Positions 15,301 to 24,400 of a DNA stretch of 28,214 nucleotides are shown here, in pieces. Numbering within the stretch: position 1 is the stretch's first letter; every line of letters starts with the position of its first letter. A program made the position numbers and the translations under genes. The stretch comes from a virus. The DNA is taken from the IMG/VR virus record IMGVR_UViG_3300020436_000064, positions 1 to 28,214 of that record; one strand, written 5' to 3'. The notes under the pieces are model-generated. The model made no database searches. It had not been told where the DNA came from and was given only the letters and a program-made list of their open reading frames with translations.

Positions 15301-16958
15301 CTACAAATGATACAAGTGGTGACATTGGACCGGTTATACAAAAACAAATACAATTAGGTAATGCTGCGCCTGTATTTGATCCACCTGGTGGAGGATATAG
15401 AATATTTCCTTATAATAGTTTTGGACTAGGAAATCCAGTATATAGTGGTGAAAATGGAACCGCAGATCCAGGGCCTAACGATGCTTTAGAATTACAGTTT
15501 TCTATATTAACGCAAACACAATACGGTCAAGATGTAAACATATTTGCAGTAGATGAGTTTACAGGTGAATTTACACAGCTGCCTCAAACAATAATGTCTG
15601 GGCCATATAATATACAGTTAGCTGTTACAGACGCCTTAGGTGTGGTTGGAAGCTTAACAACAGTAATAGAGTTACAATGGGACTTTGGCGAAGCTTCTGT
15701 AACATGTACTTTTATTGATTCAGGTGAAGCAATTAACTTGCTTAAAGGTTCTGATGCTGGTATGGTAATATGGTCAAATAAATCTACAGGCCTTACAGTA
15801 CCTGGTTATAATTTAAACAGACCGGTTGCTCCTCAAAACTACGCGAGTAATATATGGAATCAAATACCAGATCCACAAAACCCAGTTAATGTCAACACTG
15901 TTCCATATGGACCTCCTGGTTCTGGGTTTTCATATAATGTTAAGTCGTTAGATTTATCTGATGGACCTATCTGGTGTAATTTAGATGCTAATAAAAGAGG
16001 TTTATATAAAGGTTGTATGTATATTACTGTTCAATTAGTACAAACAATAGACCCAAGCGCCGCAAGTAATTTACAAATCCCTGATCCATTAAATATAGAC
16101 GCAAATGTGTGGATACAAAGAAGAGATGGTTCTGCTTTTCCTGGTCCTTGGGCAGATGCTATTGATAAAAATGGAGATGTAGTTGGGCCAGACACAACAA
16201 TGGGTGGTATTTGGAAAGTAAATTATCCTGTTAATAATCAAAATGATTATGCTTTAAACCTTGGTAGTTTAGATGATATATCAGAGGGAGCTGGTTATCC
16301 TCAGCCATATGTACAACATACTTTAGTTGGACAAATGGATAAACCTCAATCAGTAGCAAGTCAGCAATTAACAGTTGTGTGTACTAGAACTTTTGCTTTT
16401 GATTCTAATAATCCATCAGCATTAGGTGATTATAGAGTTATGGTTGATCAAATACGAGGTAGCCAAACAGAAGCTCCTAATCCAAATGTAACAGATTCTA
16501 ATAACGGTATTTACAACAATGATAATATTAGTTGCAGTATTACTTATGGTGATTTTTATTATCCATATGGTATAACTAATCCAGCTTGGCAGTATTCTGT
16601 AATGGAAACATCACAGCCAAGTGTACAAGATGCTGAAAACTATACAGGTCCACAGTGGCAAAATGTTTTTGCAAGAGAACCTTTCTTTAGATATGTAACT
16701 CAATTTTATACAGACTCTACATTAACCACGCCTTGGACACCCAATCAAACAGGTACTAATCAGTGGCATGCCTACAAATCAAGACCAACGGCGGGTATAC
16801 CAGGTGGTCAAGGTAATCCTATTGGTAATGATGGAGCGGCTGTAACTTTAAACAATTTTAATAACTCAAATTCTAATCCTCAAAACGATAGAATATGGTT
16901 AGCTAGATTTAACAACACAGGTAGCAGAATTGGAGAGACTTATCCTAAATCAATATAA
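12378..16958 (+). CDS. Tail stabilisation/muzzle protein, large N-terminal part
   Basis: This 1526-aa protein carries the opening MNKDLDERLLPNGEYRDAQN (residues 13-32). A conserved core motif VGVVLSDRYGRTSTVLL lies at about 555-571. Both are typical of the stabilisation (P22 gp10-like) or muzzle protein of crAss-like phages, which caps the tail and holds the tail hub. Residues about 985-1105 look like a cadherin/Ig-type insertion: NAAPVFDPPGGGYRIF, then beta strands ending GPYNIQLAVTDALGVVGSL. The C-terminal 400 residues are also beta-rich, with a Gly/Asn-rich tail. The chain ends before the conserved C-terminal core of the family, which appears in the next gene, so the protein seems divided. 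No signal peptide or enzyme motif is seen. The inserted beta domains may be surface exposed and bind receptors. Confidence 0.75.
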   Translation: MAEIKNTFLKSKMNKDLDERLLPNGEYRDAQNIAISKSEDSNVGAAENIQGTELIFNGNVGEIVGVDVLGGNRLLIVGQYADEVNSRIYLFLTDNTDPRPGYSSISQNAIIRYDIDNGDIYLYAAGPFLNFSTGYQIRSVNLIEELLFWTDNRNQPRVININNPDAVLWTNFVSIAGLPYTSEDHITVCKYNPYKAIEVWKDNAGVIETTMTDAVSPVTPMIGQMELDSTLAPSTPQVIRVIAPPTDATPGLTTALAAANGMNVWTSDGQILPEDDVIVISAPNLNEIEVQKRNGDNIVFRFNALNDGQIYFGYANPNFVNTGAPDYIPSYAGNQDFLTDKFVRFSYRFKFVDGEFSLMAPFTQSMFIPKQFGYFLENQEASDEDRTYESTVVSFMENQVNRVLLQIPMPDEMDGTQINADELLEKLKVEEIEILYKESDGLSVSVVDRITSEQLNAAGAVSIYEYDYQATEPFKVLPEDQTTRVYDKVPVKALGQEIISNRVVYSNFQNKHTPPTALDYNVGISAKIPYNEPNSNYSYSAYPNHNVKQNRYYQVGVVLSDRYGRTSTVLLSNNQGFIAASSPNPEFGADTIYVPYQNEYDTQNFNNIVDWPGNSLKVYFNSIIDSAKDNASGTPGLYNGDPTDPRYNPLGWYTYKIVVKQKQQEYYNVYLPGILTGEPGDSSASFDDQQYYTSTITLFNDNINKVPRDLKEVGPDQTSFRSSVQLYGKVSPELPIAPVTVAVTTPRYNTQYLSNIVSDTVTQIARQTELYPELYFDISSSWTPLEDVYDTKNNPYLARVATQKLIGSAGAPGPLPSGYPFFLSVYETKPVESRLELFWETSTSGKIKDLNDAIQTTVASVPDDLENFTVNFIEDRNYTFPVQPYSNGQGPIITDDFYVEDALGGSIANSSISMTVVDGAGTDVSGLFTLVETAAGVLTPNGNTHAYDSYTLQISSYFVFLADSLIRTFTFDFIATNDTSGDIGPVIQKQIQLGNAAPVFDPPGGGYRIFPYNSFGLGNPVYSGENGTADPGPNDALELQFSILTQTQYGQDVNIFAVDEFTGEFTQLPQTIMSGPYNIQLAVTDALGVVGSLTTVIELQWDFGEASVTCTFIDSGEAINLLKGSDAGMVIWSNKSTGLTVPGYNLNRPVAPQNYASNIWNQIPDPQNPVNVNTVPYGPPGSGFSYNVKSLDLSDGPIWCNLDANKRGLYKGCMYITVQLVQTIDPSAASNLQIPDPLNIDANVWIQRRDGSAFPGPWADAIDKNGDVVGPDTTMGGIWKVNYPVNNQNDYALNLGSLDDISEGAGYPQPYVQHTLVGQMDKPQSVASQQLTVVCTRTFAFDSNNPSALGDYRVMVDQIRGSQTEAPNPNVTDSNNGIYNNDNISCSITYGDFYYPYGITNPAWQYSVMETSQPSVQDAENYTGPQWQNVFAREPFFRYVTQFYTDSTLTTPWTPNQTGTNQWHAYKSRPTAGIPGGQGNPIGNDGAAVTLNNFNNSNSNPQNDRIWLARFNNTGSRIGETYPKSI

Positions 16959-16961
16959 TGT

Positions 16962-16993
16962 TAATTTATTAAAAAACAAGTGATTATAAATTA
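16962..16993 (+). repeat. AT-only inverted repeat before the second muzzle gene
   Basis: TAATTTAT (16962-16969) is the exact reverse complement of ATAAATTA (16986-16993), separated by 16 bases. The right arm ends on the A of the ATG at 16993. An RNA stem here would be weak (A-U only) but could occlude the start codon. It may equally be chance in an A/T-rich spacer. Confidence 0.3.
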
Positions 16994-18534
16994 TGCCAGC
17001 AATAGTAGAAGTAAATTATTTTAACTCTTTTTGGTTAAAGAAGGTTGTAGACGGTAGAGCACAGACTGTCGGTGGAACAGCTTTTCCAGAAATAGATCCA
17101 GCATCCTTGCCTAGTAAACTTGTATACCCAGGTGTTATATCACCTAATACATCTACTACTGGGGCAGCATTTCCATATTTTGCGCAAGCTGGTGTTTTAA
17201 CTTTAGCAAGCTTTACTCCTGATCAAGGGGTTGTATCCTTATTAGATTGGCACGTGGAAGAAGCTAGAATACGAGGTGGGTATAACAATGTAAATGTAGA
17301 CTATGGTGTTAAAGCTTATATAGAAGAAGAGTACCCAGAAGCAGCTATTAGATTTAACTCTATGATTTACAGCGGTATATACAATGCTAGAACAGGTGTA
17401 AACAATACTAATCAATTTCCAGTTGGAGAAGACATTATAAAAAGTGTAGATCCAAGAAATGGTAGTATACAAAAAATATATGCTGAAGATACTAACCTAA
17501 TAATTTTCCAAGAAAATAAAGTTAATAGAGCATTAATAGATAAAGATGCTATATATTCTGCAGAAGGCGGTGGAACAGTTACATCTGCTAATGTTGTAAT
17601 TGGACAAATAGTTCCTTATGCTGGTGAGTATGGTATTAGTGATAACCCTGAAAGTTTTGCAGTATATGGTTTTAGAAAATATTTTACAGATAAAAACAAA
17701 GGCGCTGTTCTTAGATTATCTCATGATGGTATAACAGAAATATCAAGATACGGTATGACTGACTTTTTTAGAGATCAGTTTCAAACTGTAGATACTATTG
17801 ATAGTTTTGGACAGTTAATAGGTGGTTGGGATAATTATACCAAGCAATACACTTTAAACATTAAACCACACAACCAAACAGGCGCTGCTGGTTTTAGAAC
17901 ATTAGCTTTTGATGAATCTGTTTTAGGTTGGCCAACTTTTTATAGTTACAATCCTAACTTTGTATTTAGTGTAAATGGTACTATGTATTCTATACCTGAT
18001 TACAATGCTAACTCTGATTTACCTGATCCAGGTGGAAACATATATAGGCATTATGTCGAAGGTACCGGTGTTAATAGAAATAATTTTTATGGAGTATCTT
18101 ACCCGTCAAGTATAGAATTTTTATTAAACCCTAATCCTTCTACACAAAAAGTATTTAAAACAATTGCGTATGAAGGAAACAATGGCTGGCAAGTAGACTC
18201 TATAACATCAGATATTACAGGTTTAGATTTAGTAAATGCCAACTGGCAAACATCAAGCGACAACAGTGCGCAAATAGCTAGTTATTATGAAGGTGCTTAT
18301 ACAGAAGACAATGTACAGTACTATGCTGGATTTAATAGAAAAGAAAATAAATACGTAGCTAATTTAGTTAATAACTCACCTGTGGCACCTGGTGAAGTTA
18401 TATTTGGTGTGGATATAAGTGGTATAAAAGGTTATGTAGCTACGGTTAAAATGTCTACAGATCAAACAACAAACCCTGGCGGAACAAAAGAATTATTTGC
18501 CGCATCATCAGAGTTTGTTATATCATCAATTTAA
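16993..18534 (+). CDS. Tail stabilisation/muzzle protein, C-terminal part encoded separately
   Basis: This 513-aa protein contains the conserved core I associate with the C-terminal half of the crAss-like muzzle protein. Blocks include MIYSGIYNARTGVNNTNQF (residues about 127-145), DPRNGSIQKIYAEDTNLIIF, NRALIDKDAIYSAEGG, then GEYGISDNPESFA (211-223) and GAVLRLSHDGITEIS. In relatives these follow the 'VLSDRYGR' region within one chain; here they begin a new gene 34 bases downstream with its own ATG. The C-terminal 180 residues look beta-rich (NNGWQVDSITSDITGLDL). No membrane segment is visible. Most likely the two gene products assemble as one structure at the tail tip. A recent gene split or a lineage-specific arrangement are alternatives. 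The leader is AT-rich and has an inverted repeat at the start codon. Confidence 0.75.
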   Translation: MPAIVEVNYFNSFWLKKVVDGRAQTVGGTAFPEIDPASLPSKLVYPGVISPNTSTTGAAFPYFAQAGVLTLASFTPDQGVVSLLDWHVEEARIRGGYNNVNVDYGVKAYIEEEYPEAAIRFNSMIYSGIYNARTGVNNTNQFPVGEDIIKSVDPRNGSIQKIYAEDTNLIIFQENKVNRALIDKDAIYSAEGGGTVTSANVVIGQIVPYAGEYGISDNPESFAVYGFRKYFTDKNKGAVLRLSHDGITEISRYGMTDFFRDQFQTVDTIDSFGQLIGGWDNYTKQYTLNIKPHNQTGAAGFRTLAFDESVLGWPTFYSYNPNFVFSVNGTMYSIPDYNANSDLPDPGGNIYRHYVEGTGVNRNNFYGVSYPSSIEFLLNPNPSTQKVFKTIAYEGNNGWQVDSITSDITGLDLVNANWQTSSDNSAQIASYYEGAYTEDNVQYYAGFNRKENKYVANLVNNSPVAPGEVIFGVDISGIKGYVATVKMSTDQTTNPGGTKELFAASSEFVISSI

Positions 18535-18546
18535 ATTATATTATAT
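18534..18546 (+). promoter_or_regulatory. AT-only leader motif upstream of the GNAT-like gene (copy 2)
   Basis: The 13-mer AATTATATTATAT is identical to 9606-9618. It starts on the last base of the muzzle-part stop codon and runs into the ATG at 18545. No Shine-Dalgarno sequence is present. A shared role in translation start is possible, but chance is not excluded. Confidence 0.25.
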
Positions 18547-18952
18547 GGATTTTAATGTAAGAGCTCTTACTACTAAAGACTGGGATACCTTAGTCGAGTG
18601 GTGGGATTGGTGGCCAGGTTGGACTGCGCCGCCTAAAGATTTTTTACCTAACCATGGAACTGGAGGTTTTATGGTAGAAAAAAATAACAAGCCCATAGTG
18701 GCTGGTTTTGTTTATTTTACAAACTCTAAAATAGCGTGGGTAGAATATATTATATCTAACCCTGATTACAAAGAAGATGATAGACAAGACGCAATTAAAA
18801 AATTATTAACAGAATTAGAAGAATTTATTACTACAATGGGATATAAATACATGTTCAGTGTAGTACAAAATAAACATTTAATAGAAATACATAAAAATTT
18901 AGACTGGAATATAGACGAAAAACCGTCATACGAATTATCAAAAAATTTATAA
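18545..18952 (+). CDS. GNAT-like acetyltransferase
   Basis: The frame is open from 18497, but the likely start is ATG 18545 (MDFNVRALTTKDWDTLVEWW), just after the muzzle-gene stop, giving 135 aa. The layout matches small GNAT N-acetyltransferases of marine phages. An N-terminal VRALTTKDWDTLVEWW helix is followed by WPGWTAPPKDFLP, then strands GGFMVEKNNKPIVAGFVYF and NSKIAWVEYIISNPDYKEDD. A helix (RQDAIKKLLTELEEFITTMG) precedes a final YKYMFSVVQNKHLIEIHKNL segment. The usual Q/RxxGxG/A acetyl-CoA loop is replaced by a degenerate DDRQDA, so activity is uncertain. A GNAT of this kind embedded among virion genes could modify a virion protein or be delivered to the host. The substrate is unknown. 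Two bases separate it from the next gene. Confidence 0.65.
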   Translation: MDFNVRALTTKDWDTLVEWWDWWPGWTAPPKDFLPNHGTGGFMVEKNNKPIVAGFVYFTNSKIAWVEYIISNPDYKEDDRQDAIKKLLTELEEFITTMGYKYMFSVVQNKHLIEIHKNLDWNIDEKPSYELSKNL

Positions 18953-18953
18953 T

Positions 18954-19682
18954 ATGGGAGCAGGAACAACAGCATTAGTCGGCATGGGAGTGTCAGCTTT
19001 ATCTTCATCTATTGGTGCGGGTGTAAGCGCTAGGCGAGCTGCGCGTAGAGCAAGAGAAATGCGTTTAGCACTTGAAAACTTTGAAAACAATAGGCAAGAC
19101 GTAATTAATCCTTATGCTGGCGTAGAAGACCTTAGCGATATGGCTACTAACTTATCGGATAGAATTACAAATCCTTTTGCAGATCTAGCTGTTGCAACCC
19201 AAGCTGCAGAGATGCAAGCTGAAGAAGCTGATATAGCTTTAGCTAATACCTTAGATACATTAAGAGCTACAGGCGCAAGTGCTGGTGGTGCTACAGCTTT
19301 AGCTCAAGCAGCATTAAGAAGTAAAAAAGGAATAGCCGCTAATATAGAACAACAAGAGGCTCAAAATCAAAAGTTAAGAGCTGAAGGAGAGCGAATGAGA
19401 CAACAAGCTGTGCTTGATGAAGAAAGAAGAATACAGGGTATTGAAATATCTGAAGGACAGAGAGTTCAATCAGCAGAAGCACAAGGCTTAGCCTTTGAGT
19501 TTCAGGCTCAAGAAGCTAGAGACAACGCTAAGATTAATCGTATGTACGGTGAAATGAGATCAGCTCAACTACAACAAGAGCAAAGTCAAGCAGATCTTTT
19601 TGGAAACATATCAGGAGCATTTGGTAATATAGCACAATTTGCTGGTACAGAAGTTGGTGCTGATTTCTTTGACGGACTATAA
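18954..19682 (+). CDS. Probable internal virion (cargo) protein
   Basis: This 242-aa protein begins with a Gly/Ala/Ser-rich amphipathic or hydrophobic segment (GAGTTALVGMGVSALSSSIG), then a basic ARRAARRAREMRLALENFEN. Long Ala/Gln/Glu helices follow (LAVATQAAEMQAEEADIALA, AALRSKKGIAANIEQQEAQN). It has the look of small helical internal virion proteins such as T7 gp14, which are ejected ahead of DNA and form a channel. Placed after the tail genes and before two large helical proteins, it fits the cargo block of a podovirus. The glycine-rich N-terminus could insert in a membrane. No homology can be proven from the sequence alone. Its stop lies 10 bases before the next ATG. Confidence 0.6.
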   Translation: MGAGTTALVGMGVSALSSSIGAGVSARRAARRAREMRLALENFENNRQDVINPYAGVEDLSDMATNLSDRITNPFADLAVATQAAEMQAEEADIALANTLDTLRATGASAGGATALAQAALRSKKGIAANIEQQEAQNQKLRAEGERMRQQAVLDEERRIQGIEISEGQRVQSAEAQGLAFEFQAQEARDNAKINRMYGEMRSAQLQQEQSQADLFGNISGAFGNIAQFAGTEVGADFFDGL

Positions 19683-19692
19683 AAATAATAAC

Positions 19693-21429
19693 ATGGCAAA
19701 AAATAATTTTATTACAGGACCTGTTTCATATGGAGGCAAAGCACAGCAGTTAGCTATTGGAGCTGGTGTAGCTAAAGCTTTTGGTAGAGGCGGTTATGAC
19801 TCATTAAGAAGAGATTACTTACAAAAGCAGTTAATAGACCAAGAATTAAATGAGTTTTCATCTGTATATGATAAAATAAATAGTATACCACAAACCGGTG
19901 TAGAAACTTTTGATTCAAATATTAATTCGTTTTTTAATCAAGGTGCGGATAAAATATTTAAAGTAAAAAACTTGATGGCCAATGGACATATGAGTCAACA
20001 AGAAGGAGCAAAGATTATATCTGAAACAGAAAACTATATAGATAAATACAATATATTAGCTCCTAAAATTGTTGAGCAAATAAAATATTATAGAGATTCT
20101 AAAGCTACAAACAAAATATCTAGAGTAAATGATGATGGTTTATCTGCAATGCTAGACGCTATAGCTAATAATGCTGGTGGTATAGAGCTTTTAGAAAAAG
20201 ATGGTAAAATGTATTTAACAGGTAGTGGAAATGTAGGTGGTCAAGACTGGCAATACAATATGAACTTAGACGAACTTGGCGGTTTGCTTAGTCAAGAAGG
20301 TTTTGCTATGATTAAAACAATACCTAGCTATGATGATTTAGGTATTGACGCTTTGTTTGAAGCTCAAAAAGGTTTATTAAAAGGAGCTACAGATACATAT
20401 GAATATACAGATAGTCAAGGTAATATTAAAACAAAACAAGTATATAATCCAGAAAGACTAGGCGAGTTAATGGTTGAAAGAGGTTTATTTGCAGAGCTTA
20501 TTAATGATCCTGAAATGGAGGTTGTCTGGTCAGACATGGTTAATGCTGATAAAGAATTAGGTTCTTTTCAACAATGGGATCCTTCTAATAAAGATATGAG
20601 ACAAACAATGGAGGCTTTTTTAATAGACAAAGCTATTGCAAGAAATATTCCTGCTGATGAAATTATAGACGTAAGACAACCTAAATCTCCTAGTTCAAAA
20701 GAAGGTTTTAACACTGGCGGCGGGTTTAACTTTGCTCAAACTTTATTTAAAGATGTAGCGCCGATAATAAAAGAATTTACAGAGCTAGAAGCTTTTGATC
20801 CAGTTGAAGGAGAAAATATTGATGGAAAAGGTGGGGGTATGACTTCGCTTAAAAGCCCTAGAACAAAACTAACACCAACAAGTATAACATTAGATCCACA
20901 AAAAGCTATTGACTTATTACAAAAATATACAGATGGACAATCTTTTTATACTACACTAGACGCTAATAGTAAAGGTGATTTATTAGCAGATGCTTTCAAC
21001 ATGATTGACGCCTTAACAGAAGATGAAATTAAAACTGATTATTCAGAGTTTTATGTAGAGGATGGTGATTTAGATAAAATGAAAAAAGATATTAAAAAAG
21101 CACAAAGTAACGCAATAGAAAGAACAATACAATCATTAACGCCTAACGATCCTAAGTCTAGACAAGTAGTTGTTATAAGAAAAGGAGAATTAAAACCTAC
21201 AAAAGTAGAGGGTAATATATATTCTGTATTAAAAGAAGTTATAGAAAACACAAATTATATTTCTGGAAAAGATGTTGGTTATGCTTTAAACGCATTAAAT
21301 ATATTTACAAATCCTAATCAAGGTGGTTTTGATGTTAATAAGTGGGGTGATTATATTGTTGAAGAAGAAATAATTACAGATCCTAATAGGCTTCAATTAA
21401 ATACAGACTTTAATACAAACGCTAGATAA
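19693..21429 (+). CDS. Probable internal virion (cargo) protein, 578 aa
   Basis: The open frame extends upstream into the previous gene, but the likely start is ATG 19693 (MAKNNFITGPVSYGGKAQQL), 10 bases after the previous stop. The protein is soluble and mostly helical. It includes a Gly/Ala-containing N-terminal segment (AIGAGVAKAFGRGGYDSLRR), repeated helical blocks such as ISETENYIDKYNILAPKIVE, a Gly-rich loop (EGFNTGGGFNFAQ) near the middle, and a charged C-terminal half. No enzyme motif is visible. The NFITGPVSYGG start and position suggest a virion protein in the ejected set, upstream of the giant protein. I do not recognise a named family. Confidence 0.6.
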   Translation: MAKNNFITGPVSYGGKAQQLAIGAGVAKAFGRGGYDSLRRDYLQKQLIDQELNEFSSVYDKINSIPQTGVETFDSNINSFFNQGADKIFKVKNLMANGHMSQQEGAKIISETENYIDKYNILAPKIVEQIKYYRDSKATNKISRVNDDGLSAMLDAIANNAGGIELLEKDGKMYLTGSGNVGGQDWQYNMNLDELGGLLSQEGFAMIKTIPSYDDLGIDALFEAQKGLLKGATDTYEYTDSQGNIKTKQVYNPERLGELMVERGLFAELINDPEMEVVWSDMVNADKELGSFQQWDPSNKDMRQTMEAFLIDKAIARNIPADEIIDVRQPKSPSSKEGFNTGGGFNFAQTLFKDVAPIIKEFTELEAFDPVEGENIDGKGGGMTSLKSPRTKLTPTSITLDPQKAIDLLQKYTDGQSFYTTLDANSKGDLLADAFNMIDALTEDEIKTDYSEFYVEDGDLDKMKKDIKKAQSNAIERTIQSLTPNDPKSRQVVVIRKGELKPTKVEGNIYSVLKEVIENTNYISGKDVGYALNALNIFTNPNQGGFDVNKWGDYIVEEEIITDPNRLQLNTDFNTNAR

Positions 21430-21434
21430 ATAAT

Positions 21435-24400
21435 ATGTTTGAAGAATATCAAGATGGTAATACTATTTTTGAAGTATCACCAGATAGACTACAAGACTTT
21501 TTGAAGCAATATCCTAACGCTCAGAAAAGAATAAAAGAAACTGAAACACCAAGTATTGTGCTTGAATCAGAGTATATAGGAGAGCCTTTACCTACAACTG
21601 ATCCGCCAAGACAATACATTACGTTTAATACTACTCAACCTAAAGTAACAAATAATAAAGGTCAAGTATTACGCGGTGGTCTTAAAGAAAACTTTGTTGT
21701 ATATAAAGACGAGTATAACCCTGATGACTACGGTATGAGCTTTGAAGAATATGCTAAACGTATGGGTGTTGATATTAAAGAAGAAAAAGATTCTGATTTT
21801 GAAGTTGATGAAAGCATTGAACCAGTTGTGCTAGGTGAAAAGAAAACTAGATTAGTACCTAGTGATAAGCCAACGGCGTTTCCAGCCTTGGGCGCAGAAG
21901 TTGTAGAAGATGAAATAGAAAGTATAACACCTACCAAAAAAAGTAAAGCTTTAAATGATTACAGATCAGAGTTTTTAGAAAGAATGAAGTTTATAAAACC
22001 TGATAATTATAAAAACGAAGCAGTTAGCTATGTGTTTGATAGTTATACAGATAAAGTTTATAAAGAAAATGCTGAAAAGTTTAGAGCAAACTTACGTATT
22101 GATGAAGGAGAAACATTTAAAGATGAGGCTTCAAAGACTATTGGTTTTGGAAATGTAGGTAGAAGAATATTAAAAAGAGGTAAAGATGGTGTTGTTGAAG
22201 GTGAATACGAACAAATGTATAATTTATTACAAGAGCAAATGCCCGCAGAACTATTTTCAATGTTTGAGCAGGTTGGTTTTGATTCATCTAAAATAGATTA
22301 TTCTACAGTTATGAAAATGGCTGAAGAAAATCCTAATATAAGAAATCAAATTAATAATTTTATACAAGAAACAAAAGCTAAAGAAACAACTTACATACAA
22401 AATAAATATTCCAATGTATTAAGCACTGATCAAATGTATTTAGCTATACCTCAACCCAACCCTGATTGGAATACAAGACAAAATAGAGTTGCTTCACAAA
22501 ATGAAGAAGTTAAAAAAAGATATAGAGCTAAATTAGCTGAAGCTGGTTTTACACCTGATTTAATAGCTTATTATACCAACAATATGGAGTTTGGTTCTAA
22601 TAAAATACCTGATCAATTCCAAGCTGCTTCAATGCCTGGTTATGACGATGATTTTATATTACAAGATCCTAAAAAAGCTATATCACCAGAAGAACGTAAA
22701 GCTTATTTTAAAGGTTTAGAAGAGTTTGAAAAAAATCAAAGAGAAATTTTTAAACAAGAAATAAATAATTATAATATAAGAAACGCTCCTGTTGTTCAAG
22801 AAATAGCAGACATGAGATCTCAAATAGAATCTATAAATGTAGATGATATTAAAACAGATGGTGATGCTGATTATTATAACTCTTTAATAGAGCAATACAA
22901 TAATAAAGTTGCAGAGTATGCAACTAGTGATTTAGCTCAAGAAGGTTTAACCTTATATAGCCAATCAGAATATTTAGCAGACATAGGAAATCAAATAATG
23001 AACCAAGCTAATATGCAGCAAAATGTAGATTTAGCAGCATATGGCGCGCAGTTTAATTATAATAATTTAGATAAATTCATAGCAACTATTGAAACACAGT
23101 TGCTAGCGCCGGGCGCAATGTTAGGCGCAAGCATAATAAATAGAATTGCTGAAGGAATTGTTAGTGGACCATTTGGAAATAATCCAATATCACAGGTCTA
23201 TAATAGTGCTGATGAATTTTTAAGTGGTGAAGAAGTTGGAGATATAATGTTAGGTACTAGCAAACCTGATTATACTGGTTTAAAAAACGGTGCGCTTAAT
23301 TATTATAAAGCTGTAACAGAAGATTATGAAAAAGAATTTGCTCCTCCTATAAAAATTAGTGATGTAATGGACGATAGGTCTGCCGCTAATTTTGGTGACT
23401 GGCTTAGTGGAGCTACAGCTGAAAACGGTTTAACTATAGCGCAAGTATTAGGACCAAGTTTAGTTGCTCGTGTAAGTGTTCAACTTCAAAAACAAGCTTT
23501 TAAAAAAGCCCTTACAAAAGGTAAAAACTTTGATCCTGATTTATATAAATTAAGACCAGGTGGTAACATTGCTAACAAAGAAGACTGGATACCAAACGTA
23601 AGTGCTGGTAAAGGATATTATAAAAAGAAACCTGGTAAAGAATTGTTTTTTGACGAAAGTAGTTTAGACAGTAGGTTGTTTGATTTAACTATAAAGAAAA
23701 AAGCTTTACAAAGAGCCAACAACGTTACCATGGCTAGTTTTTTTACTGCTACAGGCGGTGGAGAAATGGGTAGACTAGAAGCTAGTTTTCAAAAAGCAGA
23801 GTCTGAATTAGTAAAATTAAGAGCAGCTTTAGCTGAAGAAAAAGATCCTAGCAAACAAAACGAAATACTAAGCCAAATAGATTATTATGAAAACGTAGCT
23901 GATAGCGCTGCTTGGCAAAGAACTTTTCAAGGATTATTGTTTGGTACAACAGAAATGTATGCAGAAAAATTTGGTACATTAAGATATGTTAACGATGTTA
24001 GGTTTACTAGGAACATGTATGGTAGAAAAGGTCTTGAAGATACGTTTACTAAAGGTTGGAGAAATACTAGTTACTGGAAAAATAGAGCTAAAGATTTAGG
24101 CGCTGGAACTTACAATCTAGGATATGGAGTTGCTATAGAAAATGTAGAAGAAATACTTACAGCAGCAGGACATGGTTTAATTAAAAGAACTGTGGTTGGA
24201 AGTAATGATCCTGTTTTAAAAGAAGTAAACATGGATTTAATAGCAAACACTACATTTGCTAGCTTGATGATGCAGTCACCTAATACTGCTAGTAATGTTT
24301 ATAACTTTATTAGATACGAGTCTAGCACTTATAGTGATTATCAAAGAGCTGTACAATACGGTACTGAAAGAGCTAAAATACAAGAGCAATTAAATGATTT

